Notes: generated by a model not told the origin, from the sequence alone. A DNA stretch of 41,488 nucleotides from Bacteroidales bacterium (GCA_016283985.1 JAEENZ010000118.1:1-41488), one strand, 5' to 3'. Counted from the first letter of the stretch, positions 1-10,122 are shown. Program-made: numbers and translations.

Positions 1-1
1 C

Positions 2-2260
2 CCCAGGGGAACCTTTACCGAGGCCCTGCTCAACAGGTATGGGGTTGTAAAGACCGACTGGGCACCGGTGGAAAGCACGTATACCTACGATGAAGGCCAG
101 CCTGCCGGCTTGAATGAGTGCTACATATTCAAGACGGCGAAGGGCAGCCTGACCATAGCCAAGGCCGACGGGGCCATCTGCCTGAAGGATGCCGCCGGAA
201 ACGTGATCGTGAACGACATCCTGTTCCGCAAGCCGGGCAGCCCCGAAGTCCGTAAGCTTGCCGAGGCCGTGATCGACAAGTTCGGCAGCCTCGTGGTTGC
301 CAAGAACGACGGCATCATAGGCGACGACAACAACGGCAAGAACAAGCGCGATACCGCCGAAGCCGGCGATCCTGCCAAAGCCAGCATCATCTCTCTTAGC
401 ATGGCGGACGGCGAGCGCTTCTACGGCGGCGGCAGCACTTCCCGCGAGCACATACAGCATAGGGGAGAGATGCTCCGCATGTGGACGGCCTACCAGCACA
501 CGGAGATTCCCATGCCCTTCATGATGAGCTCCCGCGGATGGGGAATCTTCAACAACACCACCCGCAAATGCCACTTCGACGTGGGTTACACCGATCCCTC
601 ACGCTTCAATATCTACAACACCTTCGACGAGGCCGACTTTTACCTGATGATTGGAACCGACATGCCATCCGTGCTGGATCTCTACACGCAGATCACCGGC
701 CGCACATACGTGCTTCCCAAGTGGGCCTACGGATTCGCATTCGGCCCCAACATGCGCGAAGACCAGTGGGCCATCCTCTCCGACGCCGCCAACTTTCGGC
801 AGATGGGAGTGCCCGTGGACCTCTTCTGGCTCGAGCCTCAGTGGATGGAGAAGCGCTACGACTTCTCCACCAAGAAGAAGTGGAACTACGACCGATTCTC
901 GCCCGAGCCCTACTGGCTGCAGGACAAGATGCCCAAGAAGTACTACCCCCGCCTGTTCGTGGGCAAGCTCAACAGCATGGGCATCCATCTCGGCCTCTGG
1001 CTCTGCGAGGAATACGACCACAGCATCATCGAGGAGGATTTGATAGCCGAGCGCGAAGGCCGGGCTCAGTCCGGACTGGAGCACTGGCCGGACCATCTCA
1101 CCACCTTCATGGACATGGGGGTGGAAGGATTCAAGCTCGATCCCGCCCGCACAATAGACGAACATCCCACATGGAAATATCATAATGGCCTGACGGACAA
1201 GGAGATGCACAACCTGAACCAGGTGCTGCTCGTGAAGCAGGTGGCCTCCATGACACGTAAACACACGGGCAAGCGAAGCTGGCATCACTACTGCGGAGGA
1301 TGGGCCGGAACCCAGCATTGGACGGCCGCCAACAGCGGCGATAACGGCGGTGGCCTGATAGCTCTCTACGACCAGCACAACCTTGGCATGAGCGGCTTCA
1401 TGAACCTCAGCTGCGACATCATGAGCGTGCCCCGCGAGCAGGAGATGCCCGGGCTCCATTTCGGCATTTTCCTGCCATGGGTGCAGGTGAACAGCTGGTT
1501 CAGCATGATGCAGCCCTTCTATTACTCAGGGGTAGAAAAGGAGATGTACAAGTTCTATGTTAAGCTCCGTTACCAGTTCATCCCTTACATCTATTCCAAC
1601 GCCCTCGAAGGCGCCCTCACCGGCATGCCAATGGTGCGCTCGATGCCTCTCGAGTTCCCCGACGACCGCAACTGCGATGACATGGCCCTGCAGTACATGT
1701 TCGGCCATCAGTACGCCGTAAGTGCTTACAGCAACGACATTTATCTCCCCGAAGGGGAATGGATCAACGTCTGGACGGGCGAGTTGGTGGACAGCAGGGG
1801 AGAGACCGTCACCCGTGAGCTTCCATACAACCGCGCCGGACAGTTCTTCGTGCGCAACGGTGCCATCGTGCCCACGCAGCCGGACGTCGAGTTCATAGGT
1901 ACGAAGCCACAGACCGACTTTATAATAAAGGTATATCCTCACGGAGATACCAGTTTCACCATGTATGAGGATGACGGCGAAAGCTACGAATATGAGAACG
2001 GAGCCATCAGCTCCACCCTCTTCGAATGCAGCCAGAGCGGCAAGTCCGCGACCATTACCGTCAACCCCGTGCAAGGGAGTTACAAGGGTATGCCCGAGGC
2101 CAGGAACTACAACTTCGAAGTCCGCTGCACTTCCAAGCCGAAGAAGGTTTTGGTCAACGGCAGCAAGACCAAGGACTGGACCTGGGTAGACAGCACCCTG
2201 AAAGTATCCGCCGGCAAGGTGAGTATAAAAGATAAGACCACAGTAAACATCAACCTCTAA
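2..2260 (+). CDS. GH31 family alpha-glycosidase (5' truncated by window edge)
   Basis: The reading frame is open from base 2, so the true start lies upstream; the GTG at 68 is an internal codon, not a convincing start. The order is a mutarotase-like N-terminal beta-sandwich, a TIM barrel, then beta-sandwich C-terminal domains, as in GH31. Counting from the GTG at 68, the probable nucleophile is D358 in GFKLDPAR and the probable acid/base is D425 in NSGDNGG; the segment after it, SCDIMS, matches the usual GxDIGG position in degenerate form. GH31 enzymes are retaining exo-acting alpha-glucosidases, alpha-xylosidases and relatives; the sequence does not let me choose. The stop codon overlaps the start of the GH3 gene (TAATG), implying coupled translation. 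Signal peptide not visible because of truncation. Confidence 0.9.
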   Translation, partial: PRGTFTEALLNRYGVVKTDWAPVESTYTYDEGQPAGLNECYIFKTAKGSLTIAKADGAICLKDAAGNVIVNDILFRKPGSPEVRKLAEAVIDKFGSLVVAKNDGIIGDDNNGKNKRDTAEAGDPAKASIISLSMADGERFYGGGSTSREHIQHRGEMLRMWTAYQHTEIPMPFMMSSRGWGIFNNTTRKCHFDVGYTDPSRFNIYNTFDEADFYLMIGTDMPSVLDLYTQITGRTYVLPKWAYGFAFGPNMREDQWAILSDAANFRQMGVPVDLFWLEPQWMEKRYDFSTKKKWNYDRFSPEPYWLQDKMPKKYYPRLFVGKLNSMGIHLGLWLCEEYDHSIIEEDLIAEREGRAQSGLEHWPDHLTTFMDMGVEGFKLDPARTIDEHPTWKYHNGLTDKEMHNLNQVLLVKQVASMTRKHTGKRSWHHYCGGWAGTQHWTAANSGDNGGGLIALYDQHNLGMSGFMNLSCDIMSVPREQEMPGLHFGIFLPWVQVNSWFSMMQPFYYSGVEKEMYKFYVKLRYQFIPYIYSNALEGALTGMPMVRSMPLEFPDDRNCDDMALQYMFGHQYAVSAYSNDIYLPEGEWINVWTGELVDSRGETVTRELPYNRAGQFFVRNGAIVPTQPDVEFIGTKPQTDFIIKVYPHGDTSFTMYEDDGESYEYENGAISSTLFECSQSGKSATITVNPVQGSYKGMPEARNYNFEVRCTSKPKKVLVNGSKTKDWTWVDSTLKVSAGKVSIKDKTTVNINL

Positions 2261-4656
2261 TGAAAAAATACATCTGTCTGGCCGCAGTCCTTGCGGTGAC
2301 GGCTTGCTCCACGGGTGGTTGGAAAAATGCCAGCCTTCCTGCGGAGAAGCGCGCTAAGCTCCTGCTGAAGGAGATGACCCTCGAAGAGAAAATCGGCCAG
2401 ATGTGCCAGTACGTTGGTCCATGCTATGTACCTCCGGATCAGGGCTCACCTTATAAGAATATAGATGCATCTGACGAGAATCTCGGTAATCCCGGCCTTG
2501 CCGACCGCATACGCGAGGGGAAGGTAGGCTCGTTCCTGCACGTACTCACAGGAGAAGAAGCCCATCAGCTTCAGGTGCTTGCGAGCGAATCCCGCCTCGG
2601 AATCCCGCTCCTGTTCGGCATAGATGCCATCCATGGGAACGGCCTCCGTGTGGGATGCACGGTGTATCCGTCTCCCATCAACCTTGCCTCTACATTCAAT
2701 CCCGAGGCAATGGAAAAGATAGGTGCCGAGACCGCCGAGGAGATGCGCGCCACTGGCATGTACTGGACTTTTGCTCCCAACCTCGACGTGGCCCGCGACG
2801 CCCGCTGGGGCAGGATGGGGGAGACCTTCGGGGAAGACCCATGGCTGGTTTCGCAGATGGGTAAGTATATGATCTGGGGCCTCCAGGGGCGTGACCGGAA
2901 TTATGCCGAAGGCAAGGTAATGGCCTGTGCCAAGCACCTTATCGGCGGAGGCGAGCCGTTCGGCGGACTGAATGCTTCGCCCATGGACATGAGCGAGCGC
3001 AAGTTGCGTGAGATACATCTTCCTCCTTTCGTGACAGCGGTTGAGGAAGCCGGGGTGGCCACCGTAATGACCGCCCACAACGAACTCAACGGCGTTCCCT
3101 GCCATGCAAACCGCTGGCTGATAGAGGATTTGCTCCGGGGAGAACTTGGTTTTGACGGTTTCGTGGTGAGTGACTGGATGGATATTGAGCGCTTGCACAG
3201 CATGCATCATCTGGTTCCAAGCGAGGATGAGGCTTTCAAGGTCTCCGTGGAATCCGGGATAGATATTCACATGCAGGGGGACAATTATTTCGAGTCGGTT
3301 CTGGATGGGGTGAAGTGCGGACGTATTCCCGAAAGGCGCATCAATGAGGCTGCGGGCAAGATATTGGAGGCGAAGTTCGCGCTCGGTCTTTTCGAGAATC
3401 CCATTCCTGAGCTCCCTTCGGAGCGCGGTTTTGCGGCCATCCCTGAACACCGGCAGACCTCCCTGGAGGCCGCCCGCGAAGGCATCGTCCTGCTGAAAAA
3501 TGACGGTGTCCTTCCGCTGCGCTATGCGATGGAGGGTGGTATACCCCTGGAGGGACGTGCCACCCGCGGCACGGAAGCGGGGGGACCGTCCCGTAGGGAT
3601 GGTGGGGTGAGCCCGAAGGGCGAACTCCCGACAGGGATATACCACCATCCGCGCGTGTTTCTGTGCGGACCGAATATCGACAGCCAGACGATATTGGGCG
3701 ACTGGGTGGTTCCGCAGGACGACGATGACGTGATTACTGTATTGGAGGGTCTGAAGATGGTTTGTCCTGGAGCAAGGATAGACACCATGACATTCCGCGG
3801 CCGTGTTACGGCTGTTGATGATGCCGGTATTCGACAGGCTGCTTCAAAGGCCCGTCAGGCTGACGTGAATATACTTGTTCTCGGAGATAATTCCCAGCGC
3901 TATTCCGCATTTGGCCGCACCTGTGGCGAAAATTGTGACCGGGACAATATCGATCTTCCCGGCCGCCAGCAGGAGTTGCTGGAAGCAGTTGCAGCCAGCG
4001 GCCGTCCGACCGTGCTCATACTTATGAGCGGCCGTGCCCTTGGAGTGCAATGGGCTGCAGATAATCCTTCCGTAAACGCTATCGTGGAGGCCTGGGAGCC
4101 CGGTCAGATGGGCGGTCAGGCGATTGCCGAGGTGCTCTTCGGTCTCGTGAATCCTTCAGGAAAACTGCCCGTAACCATCCCCCGCAACGCTGGTCAGATA
4201 CAGTGCGTGTATAATCACAAGCACTCGCAGTACTCGCGTCACTTCGCACTTGCCGAGCAGGGCCCTCTCTATCCTTTCGGATTCGGACTCAGCTATACCG
4301 AATTCGAGTTCGGTGAGCCGGTTCTCTCCAAACCGGAGATCGGAAAGGATGAAACCGTTAAATTGAGCGTCTCGTTGAAAAATGTCGGTGATACGGCAGG
4401 AGCAGAGGTGATTCAACTGTATGTCCGCGATGAGTATGGCTCCATTACACGTCCCGTTAAGGAACTTAAAGCAATACGGAAGGTGTTTTTGGCACCGGGC
4501 GAAAGCGCTGATATTCAGTTTGATATAACTCCGGAAATGCTTGCCTGCTGGGGAGCGTCGGAGCTTTGGGAGGTCGAGCCCGGGGAGTTTACCCTCATGG
4601 TCGGCCCTTCATCGGCGGATGGTAATCTTAAGAAAATATCCTTATCCGTTCGGTAG
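2260..4656 (+). CDS. GH3 family beta-glycosidase, lipoprotein
   Basis: 798 aa with a lipoprotein signal ending at C16 (LAVTAC). Domain order is the GH3 N-terminal barrel (about 35-380), alpha/beta sandwich (about 400-640) and C-terminal fibronectin III-like domain (about 690-795). The nucleophile is D305 in VVSDWMD; the likely acid/base region is CGENCDRDNIDLPG (E557). Family members are retaining exo-beta-glucosidases or beta-xylosidases, probably periplasmic or surface-anchored here. It starts one base inside the GH31 stop, so the two form an operon and probably act on the same oligosaccharide. Oddity: between the conserved LPLR and VFLCGPNID of the second domain is a Gly/Pro/Arg-rich insertion of about 38 residues, encoded by a palindromic DNA element (3535-3646). 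The frame stays open and the flanking motifs are intact. Confidence 0.93.
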   Translation: MKKYICLAAVLAVTACSTGGWKNASLPAEKRAKLLLKEMTLEEKIGQMCQYVGPCYVPPDQGSPYKNIDASDENLGNPGLADRIREGKVGSFLHVLTGEEAHQLQVLASESRLGIPLLFGIDAIHGNGLRVGCTVYPSPINLASTFNPEAMEKIGAETAEEMRATGMYWTFAPNLDVARDARWGRMGETFGEDPWLVSQMGKYMIWGLQGRDRNYAEGKVMACAKHLIGGGEPFGGLNASPMDMSERKLREIHLPPFVTAVEEAGVATVMTAHNELNGVPCHANRWLIEDLLRGELGFDGFVVSDWMDIERLHSMHHLVPSEDEAFKVSVESGIDIHMQGDNYFESVLDGVKCGRIPERRINEAAGKILEAKFALGLFENPIPELPSERGFAAIPEHRQTSLEAAREGIVLLKNDGVLPLRYAMEGGIPLEGRATRGTEAGGPSRRDGGVSPKGELPTGIYHHPRVFLCGPNIDSQTILGDWVVPQDDDDVITVLEGLKMVCPGARIDTMTFRGRVTAVDDAGIRQAASKARQADVNILVLGDNSQRYSAFGRTCGENCDRDNIDLPGRQQELLEAVAASGRPTVLILMSGRALGVQWAADNPSVNAIVEAWEPGQMGGQAIAEVLFGLVNPSGKLPVTIPRNAGQIQCVYNHKHSQYSRHFALAEQGPLYPFGFGLSYTEFEFGEPVLSKPEIGKDETVKLSVSLKNVGDTAGAEVIQLYVRDEYGSITRPVKELKAIRKVFLAPGESADIQFDITPEMLACWGASELWEVEPGEFTLMVGPSSADGNLKKISLSVR
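3535..3646. repeat. Palindromic element inserted in frame in the GH3 gene
   Basis: The outer arms 3535-3549 (GGTGGTATACCCCTG) and 3632-3646 (CAGGGATATACCACC) pair at 14 of 15 positions. Between them are three more hairpins: 3556-3561/3568-3573 (CGTGCC/GGCACG, perfect), 3585-3592/3596-3603 (ACCGTCCC/GGGATGGT, one G.U on the + strand) and 3611-3614/3618-3621 (GCCC/GGGC). The translated segment is low complexity and unlike its GH3 surroundings. This is the form expected of a small non-autonomous palindromic repeat tolerated inside a coding region. I see no second copy in the window, so its dispersed nature is inferred. Confidence 0.65.
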
Positions 4657-4683
4657 TTTTTTAAAATAATTACCATTCTGCTA

Positions 4684-4714
4684 TTGTATATTTAAAGAAA
4701 AATGCGGATATTTG
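4684..4714 (+). promoter_or_regulatory. Candidate sigma-ABfr-type promoter for SusC/D pair 1
   Basis: TTG at 4684-4686 is followed after 20 nt by GATATTTG at 4707-4714. The Bacteroidota consensus is a -33 TTTG and a -7 TAnnTTTG about 19-21 nt apart, so this matches 7 of 8 at -7. It leaves a leader of roughly 60 nt before the ATG at 4779. The remainder of the 122 bp gap after GH3 is AT-rich with no hairpin terminator that I can see, so read-through from GH3 is possible. Confidence 0.45.
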
Positions 4715-4778
4715 GGTGATTTTATATCAATTTGAAAGCACATAACACAACACTATACCTAATTATTAACAACTGTTT

Positions 4779-7700
4779 ATGGTAAAACGTTTCATTATGG
4801 TAACGCTTGCTCTCCTTACTATAGGAGTGCAGGCCTTCGCCCAGAATGCCATCACCGGTAAAGTGGTGGACGCAAAGGGTGAACCCGTAGTCGGCGCAGG
4901 TGTCCAGATCAAGGGCACTACCGTCGGCGTTGTAACGGACCTGGACGGCCAGTTCAGCATCAAGGTTGCTGACAAGGCCACCCTGGTTATCTCTTCCATC
5001 GGTTACAAGACTGCGGAAGTTGCAGTCGGCAACCGTTCCAATCTCAGCGTGGTCCTCGAAGAGGATGCCCTCTTCCTCGACGACGTGGTGGTCGTGGGTT
5101 ACGGCACAGCGCGCAAGCGTGATGTGTCCGGAGCTATCGCGAGCGTTAATTTTGGCAATGACGCAAATGTTGCGTTGCTCCCTAACCCTAACGCCCTCGC
5201 TGCTTTGTCCAGCAAGGTGGCGGGTTTGAGCTATGCTCCTACTTCATCAGCAGCCGGTGATAATACCCAGACCATGACTATCCGTGGTAAGAACGCCATT
5301 CCTTCGGGAGGCAGTGTTTCTGCTTCTTCGCAGGCAGTCAACCAGCCTCTGCTCGTAATCGACGGCGTTCTCTCCTATGGTTCGATCAACTCGATCAATA
5401 CCGCCGACATCCAGAGTATTGACGTGTTGAAGGATGCATCTGCTGCAGCTATCTACGGTTCCCGTGCTGCTAACGGTGTTATCGTGATCACAACCAAGCG
5501 TGGTGCAAGTGCAAAGCCCACAGTTGCTTTCAATGCAAGTTGGAGCGTGTCTGACTGGAGCCGTCTTCCCAAGATGGTTACCGACAAGGAAACCTTCCTG
5601 AAGAACCGTTTCTATTCGAAGGTCGGGGCTGATGATAAGAGTTTTGTCGGCAAGAAATGGGAAGACTATGCTGATCTCGATGCAGCAGCTACAGAATTGC
5701 TGAATTCTGTGGAAAAGCAGGCTTGGGATGAAGGTGTCTACACCGATTGGGTTAAGGAAATATCTCGCAAGGGCGTAGGCCGGAAGTATGATGTAAGCCT
5801 GAGTGGAAAGGAAAACAGGATGAGTTACTATGTGTCTGCTGATTATACCCGTCAGCAGGGCATCCGTAAGGGCGATGACTACGAGAAGGCCGGAGCAATG
5901 GTCAAGCTCGACTTCAACGTGACCGACTGGCTGACCGCTGGTGTCAAAGCTAATTATCTGGCTTCCAGCAGTTGGGGCCAGACCGCCAGCCTCCGTCATG
6001 CAATGTGGATGACTCCATATTCTTATGTTCATTCAACTACCGAGGGCTTTACCGATTGGTACAACTCAAAACCTGATGGAAATACTGCCAGCCCATATTG
6101 GGGAGCAGGTGAAAACGACTCCCATCTTTGGACCAAGCGCGGCAGCAAGAGCAATAACCTGAATGCCGTCGCCTATGCCCAGATTGATTTCCCCTTCATC
6201 AAAGGCCTGAGCTACCGCATTACAGCCCAGACTCAGAGGAATGCGGGCTACGGTGATGTGTTCAACCGTCCTGAAATCAAGGTGAGCACAACCAGCAAGA
6301 ATGACATGCTGAACCCTCAGCAGTACAACAGTGCAGCCAGCGGCCAGTCTTCTTTCAGCAACTACGTTGCCTGGAACGTAGACCAGATTGTTACTTATGT
6401 CAAGGAAATAGACCGCAACCATTTTGATTTCATGGCCGGTTACACCCGTGAATACACGAATAGCAACGGTCTCGTAATCAAATTCAACGGCTTCGACACT
6501 CCTACCGACCTGGGTGTATACAATCTTGCCACCGCGAACAATTTTGTCCCCAACCGTACCCGTGTGGAGTCTTCTGCAGTAGGTTATCTGTTCCGCGCGA
6601 ACTATAATTATGACAATACCTACTATGCTACGTTCAACTTCCGTCGTGACGGTTATTCCGCTTTTGCCGCTGGGCATAAGTGGGGCAATTTCTTCGGTGC
6701 ATCTGCCGCATGGGTTCTCAGCAACGAGGATTTCATAAGGGATATTGATGCCATCAACTTCCTCAAGCTCCGTCTTTCCTGGGGTCAGAACGGTTCACGT
6801 TCCGTAACTCCTTATATCACCAAGCCTACTGTAGGCAAGGATACCAGCAACAATGGTAACATTACCATGACATGGCTCGGAGATGCTTCCAACCTCGGTA
6901 TGGCTCCCAGCAATGTTCCTAATCCTGAACTTACATGGGCAACCATCGAAAAGTTCAATGTCGGTTTGGATTTCTCTTTGATGGAGAACCGCATCAACGG
7001 TAGCGTGGATGTTTATTCCGGAGCAACCAAGGACATGCTTGTCAGCCGTTCCGCTCCTTATTTCTCCGGCTTCACCAGTGTTTATGACAATGTAGGTAAG
7101 GTTACCAACAAGGGTGTTGAACTTGTGCTGAATACCGTCAATGTAAACGGTAATGGCAAGGACAGCTTCCGTTGGGAAAGCAATTTCATTTTCGACAGCA
7201 ACGTGAATAAGATCGTTTCCCTCTTCGGCAACAACTATGAGGGGAAGGAAGCGGATGATATCGCGAATGCAGTCGCTTATGGCTTCGACAGCTACTATGC
7301 ACTTCAGGTCGGTCATCCTATCGGATCTGCCTACGACTATAGCGTGAGCATTTTCCAGAGCCAGGAGGAAATCGACAATTACGTCAACGACAAAGGCGAT
7401 AAGTATCAGCCTAAGGCCAGGCCAGGCGATCTCAAGTATGAAGACTGGAACAAGGATGGCAAGATCAGCGATGCCGATATGCACTTCCTCGGTTCCCCCG
7501 ACCCGCTGTTTACTCTGAACTTCGGCAACACGCTGAGCTATAAGAACTTCAGCCTCTACTTCAACTTCCGCTGGGCTCAGGGTGACAAGACCCACTTCCT
7601 GTGGTTCGACCCGAATGCATACGGCACCAGTATGGGCAGCGGCGCACAGCTTGCTCGTGTGAAACCTTGGACCGAGGAGAATCCTTCCACGGTGTTCCCC

Positions 7701-8003
7701 CGTTATGGATTCAACAACACTGAGAATAATAACGCTCTGTTCTATCGTTTCTGGAACCAGCGCTCTTTCCTGAAGCTGAAAGACCTTGTGTTCTCATACA
7801 ATATCGATCAGACTCTCACCAGGAAGATCGGTGTTTCCGCAGCACGTGTCTATGTTGCAGCCACCGACCTCTTCACGATTTCCAATTGGTCGGGTATCGA
7901 CCCTGAAAACGCCGGAACGATTGCACTCGGTGCAAGCTCCGACCGTTATGGCAGCAACGGCACATACAAGACCGTCACCTTCGGCGTCAACCTGACATTC
8001 TAA
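4779..8003 (+). CDS. SusC-like TonB-dependent outer-membrane transporter (pair 1)
   Basis: 1074 aa. A signal peptide (cleavage near VQAFA-QN) is followed by a CarboxypepD_reg-like domain (about 23-105, with VVDAKGEPVVGAGVQIKG), the plug beginning at DDVVVVGYG and containing DVLKDASAAAIYGSRAANGV, then a 22-stranded barrel ending in an aromatic residue (GVNLTF). Such proteins import oligosaccharides through the outer membrane with energy from TonB and are capped by a SusD partner, which follows after 19 nt. Length is typical for the family. The substrate cannot be read from the sequence; the neighbouring glycosidases suggest a complex glycan. Confidence 0.97.
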   Translation: MVKRFIMVTLALLTIGVQAFAQNAITGKVVDAKGEPVVGAGVQIKGTTVGVVTDLDGQFSIKVADKATLVISSIGYKTAEVAVGNRSNLSVVLEEDALFLDDVVVVGYGTARKRDVSGAIASVNFGNDANVALLPNPNALAALSSKVAGLSYAPTSSAAGDNTQTMTIRGKNAIPSGGSVSASSQAVNQPLLVIDGVLSYGSINSINTADIQSIDVLKDASAAAIYGSRAANGVIVITTKRGASAKPTVAFNASWSVSDWSRLPKMVTDKETFLKNRFYSKVGADDKSFVGKKWEDYADLDAAATELLNSVEKQAWDEGVYTDWVKEISRKGVGRKYDVSLSGKENRMSYYVSADYTRQQGIRKGDDYEKAGAMVKLDFNVTDWLTAGVKANYLASSSWGQTASLRHAMWMTPYSYVHSTTEGFTDWYNSKPDGNTASPYWGAGENDSHLWTKRGSKSNNLNAVAYAQIDFPFIKGLSYRITAQTQRNAGYGDVFNRPEIKVSTTSKNDMLNPQQYNSAASGQSSFSNYVAWNVDQIVTYVKEIDRNHFDFMAGYTREYTNSNGLVIKFNGFDTPTDLGVYNLATANNFVPNRTRVESSAVGYLFRANYNYDNTYYATFNFRRDGYSAFAAGHKWGNFFGASAAWVLSNEDFIRDIDAINFLKLRLSWGQNGSRSVTPYITKPTVGKDTSNNGNITMTWLGDASNLGMAPSNVPNPELTWATIEKFNVGLDFSLMENRINGSVDVYSGATKDMLVSRSAPYFSGFTSVYDNVGKVTNKGVELVLNTVNVNGNGKDSFRWESNFIFDSNVNKIVSLFGNNYEGKEADDIANAVAYGFDSYYALQVGHPIGSAYDYSVSIFQSQEEIDNYVNDKGDKYQPKARPGDLKYEDWNKDGKISDADMHFLGSPDPLFTLNFGNTLSYKNFSLYFNFRWAQGDKTHFLWFDPNAYGTSMGSGAQLARVKPWTEENPSTVFPRYGFNNTENNNALFYRFWNQRSFLKLKDLVFSYNIDQTLTRKIGVSAARVYVAATDLFTISNWSGIDPENAGTIALGASSDRYGSNGTYKTVTFGVNLTF

Positions 8004-8022
8004 TTTTAACAAAGAAGGAATT

Positions 8023-10101
8023 ATGAAAATCAACAAAATAATTGCAATCCTTGCTCTAGGTGCTCTTATGGTCACCTCCTGCAACGATGACAAGTTCCTT
8101 GAAGAAAAATCCTACCAGCACGACTCGGAGACTTTCTACACCTCTCAGCGTGCAATGGAGATTGGCCTTGCCGCCTGCTATGCCGAGGTTCAGTATGTGA
8201 TCTACGGCTGCATGCGTACTACTCACTCATGGATGCTGATGGGCTGCAATCTCGATACTTTCACGGAAACCAGTGCAACAGGTAATGTCAACTGGGGCTC
8301 CATGGGACCTAACAGCGGATATGCACGTCACTGGGCGGATTATATGTATAAGCTTGCCAACCGTGCAAATACTGTTATTGACGGTATTGATGAGCACCCC
8401 GAGATTGTTTACAAGAGTGAGGCGTATAAGAATGAGCTTCGTGCCGAGGCTGTGTTTATGCGCGCATTTGCTTACAGGGTCCTCGCCGGCATGTATGGCG
8501 GAGTAGTTTACAACGAGCACAGGACTACCGAAGCACGTTATGACTATGAGCTGATTTCCCGTGAAGCAGCTTGGGAGAAGATAGCTGCCGACTTCAAGTG
8601 GGCTGAAGAAAATCTTCCCACGACTCCCCGTATGAAGGGTACCATAACCAAGGCTGCCGCGGCACACTATCTCGCCGAGACATATCTTGCACTTGGTAAG
8701 TTCTCCGATGCTGAGAAGGCTGCCACCCGCGTCATTAACAAGACCGACGGCGACTATCAGATTATGACTACACGTTTCGGCAACCGTAAGGAGCAGATGA
8801 CCGACCGTTACGGCAACTCCCTTGCTGCACCTCAAGGCGCATATTGGGACCTTTTCCGCTGCTCTGCAAAGACCAATGGCGATATGAAAAATGGTCTTTA
8901 TGTAACCGTCAACACTACCAGCGAAGGCAATTCCAACCATTCTGAAAACAAAGAAGCTATCTGGGTTTGCCAGTCTGATTTCTCCAATGGAGACCTTTGG
9001 ACTGAGGGTGGCTCAGGTGATTCATGGTGGCGTACCCATAATGCTCCGGTCGAGGCTTGCTGGGCTCCCTGGTATCCCATGGGCGGCAAAACTGGCACAC
9101 GTAAGGACAAGGATGGAAAAACATTCTACATCTTTACCACTGATGCAGTTTGCTTCCCTTTGGGTGTTACAGTTGACGGAGATAAGGCTCCCGACGCGAA
9201 TGTTGCAGACGCCGTCGGCCGTAGAAGGGCATACGAAACCAGTACGTATATTGATTCACTTGCTTGCCGTGCACAGGGCAATGGTGCCCAGTATGGTCTG
9301 ACATGCATTGCCACCGAGTACATCCAGCGTCCTTATGGCGATATCAACGGAAGTGTCTGGAATGATCCTAACGATTTCCGTGGATCCGAAGTCATGATTC
9401 AGCGCGATCCTTACGGTGTCGCAGGAAAGAAGTGGTCCCAGATCAAGGCGGATATCGCTGCACGCGCAGCTGCGCATCCTGGAGACGATAACTACTGGCC
9501 TACAGCCAGCGATACCATGAACATCACTCCTCGTTTCTGGAAGTTCTCCGATGATGTCCATCCTTTCCATGACAACCCGCTAGGCAGTGATTATACCAAG
9601 TACAATGTTTATGACTGCGACTGGTACATGATTCGTATCGCCGAGACCTATCTGCTTCGCGCTGAGGCATATCTTGGACTCAACCAGAAGGATAAGGCTG
9701 CCGATGACATCAATGTTGTCCGTGGCCGTGCCGGTGCTTCGAATGTGGCGGCCTCTGATGTCGATATCGACTACATCATGGACGAGCGCGCTCGCGAGCT
9801 CTTTGGTGAGGAGCATCGTTTCATCACCTTGAGCCGTCTCAGTTGCAACCCGAAGGCAACCTACGTGACCGCCAAGTATCCTACCCAGAACACAACTACT
9901 ACCAACTACATGTATGAGCGTGTTCACAAGTATGGATTCGGTTTCGAAGGTGCTCCCGGCACCCGTGAGGCTTACACAGACAAGATGGGCAAGACCCGTC
10001 ACTACAGCAACTTCAAGCCTCACAACTACGTATTCCCTATTCCTATCCAGATTATCCAGTCCAACAAGGACAAAGAGATTCCTCAGAATCCTGGCTATTA
10101 A
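8023..10101 (+). CDS. SusD/RagB-like surface glycan-binding lipoprotein (pair 1)
   Basis: 692 aa with a lipoprotein signal peptide ending at C20 (ALMVTSC) followed by acidic residues (NDDK), which in Bacteroidota favour surface export. The N-terminal SusD-like domain includes the TPR-type helices (AEAVFMRAFAYRVL, AAAHYLAETYLALG), and the C-terminal RagB/SusD part carries YLLRAEAYLGLNQKDKAADD, DINVVRGRAG and ERARELFGEEHR. It caps the preceding SusC transporter and helps capture the glycan. At 692 aa it is longer than the usual 500-600; the extra length is mostly in the middle (about 290-480). A terminator follows the stop codon closely. Confidence 0.96.
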   Translation: MKINKIIAILALGALMVTSCNDDKFLEEKSYQHDSETFYTSQRAMEIGLAACYAEVQYVIYGCMRTTHSWMLMGCNLDTFTETSATGNVNWGSMGPNSGYARHWADYMYKLANRANTVIDGIDEHPEIVYKSEAYKNELRAEAVFMRAFAYRVLAGMYGGVVYNEHRTTEARYDYELISREAAWEKIAADFKWAEENLPTTPRMKGTITKAAAAHYLAETYLALGKFSDAEKAATRVINKTDGDYQIMTTRFGNRKEQMTDRYGNSLAAPQGAYWDLFRCSAKTNGDMKNGLYVTVNTTSEGNSNHSENKEAIWVCQSDFSNGDLWTEGGSGDSWWRTHNAPVEACWAPWYPMGGKTGTRKDKDGKTFYIFTTDAVCFPLGVTVDGDKAPDANVADAVGRRRAYETSTYIDSLACRAQGNGAQYGLTCIATEYIQRPYGDINGSVWNDPNDFRGSEVMIQRDPYGVAGKKWSQIKADIAARAAAHPGDDNYWPTASDTMNITPRFWKFSDDVHPFHDNPLGSDYTKYNVYDCDWYMIRIAETYLLRAEAYLGLNQKDKAADDINVVRGRAGASNVAASDVDIDYIMDERARELFGEEHRFITLSRLSCNPKATYVTAKYPTQNTTTTNYMYERVHKYGFGFEGAPGTREAYTDKMGKTRHYSNFKPHNYVFPIPIQIIQSNKDKEIPQNPGY

Positions 10102-10122
10102 TAGTTGATTACTTATAGAATT

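Noticed and set aside
68..70. GTG at 68 as start of the GH31 gene
   Set aside because: The frame is open to the window edge with protein-like sequence upstream (GTFTEALLNRYG), so the gene starts outside the window.
2446..3648. 400-codon minus-strand ORF opposite GH3
   Set aside because: Antisense to clear GH3 sequence. It begins at the edge of the palindromic element by chance; no domain was recognised.
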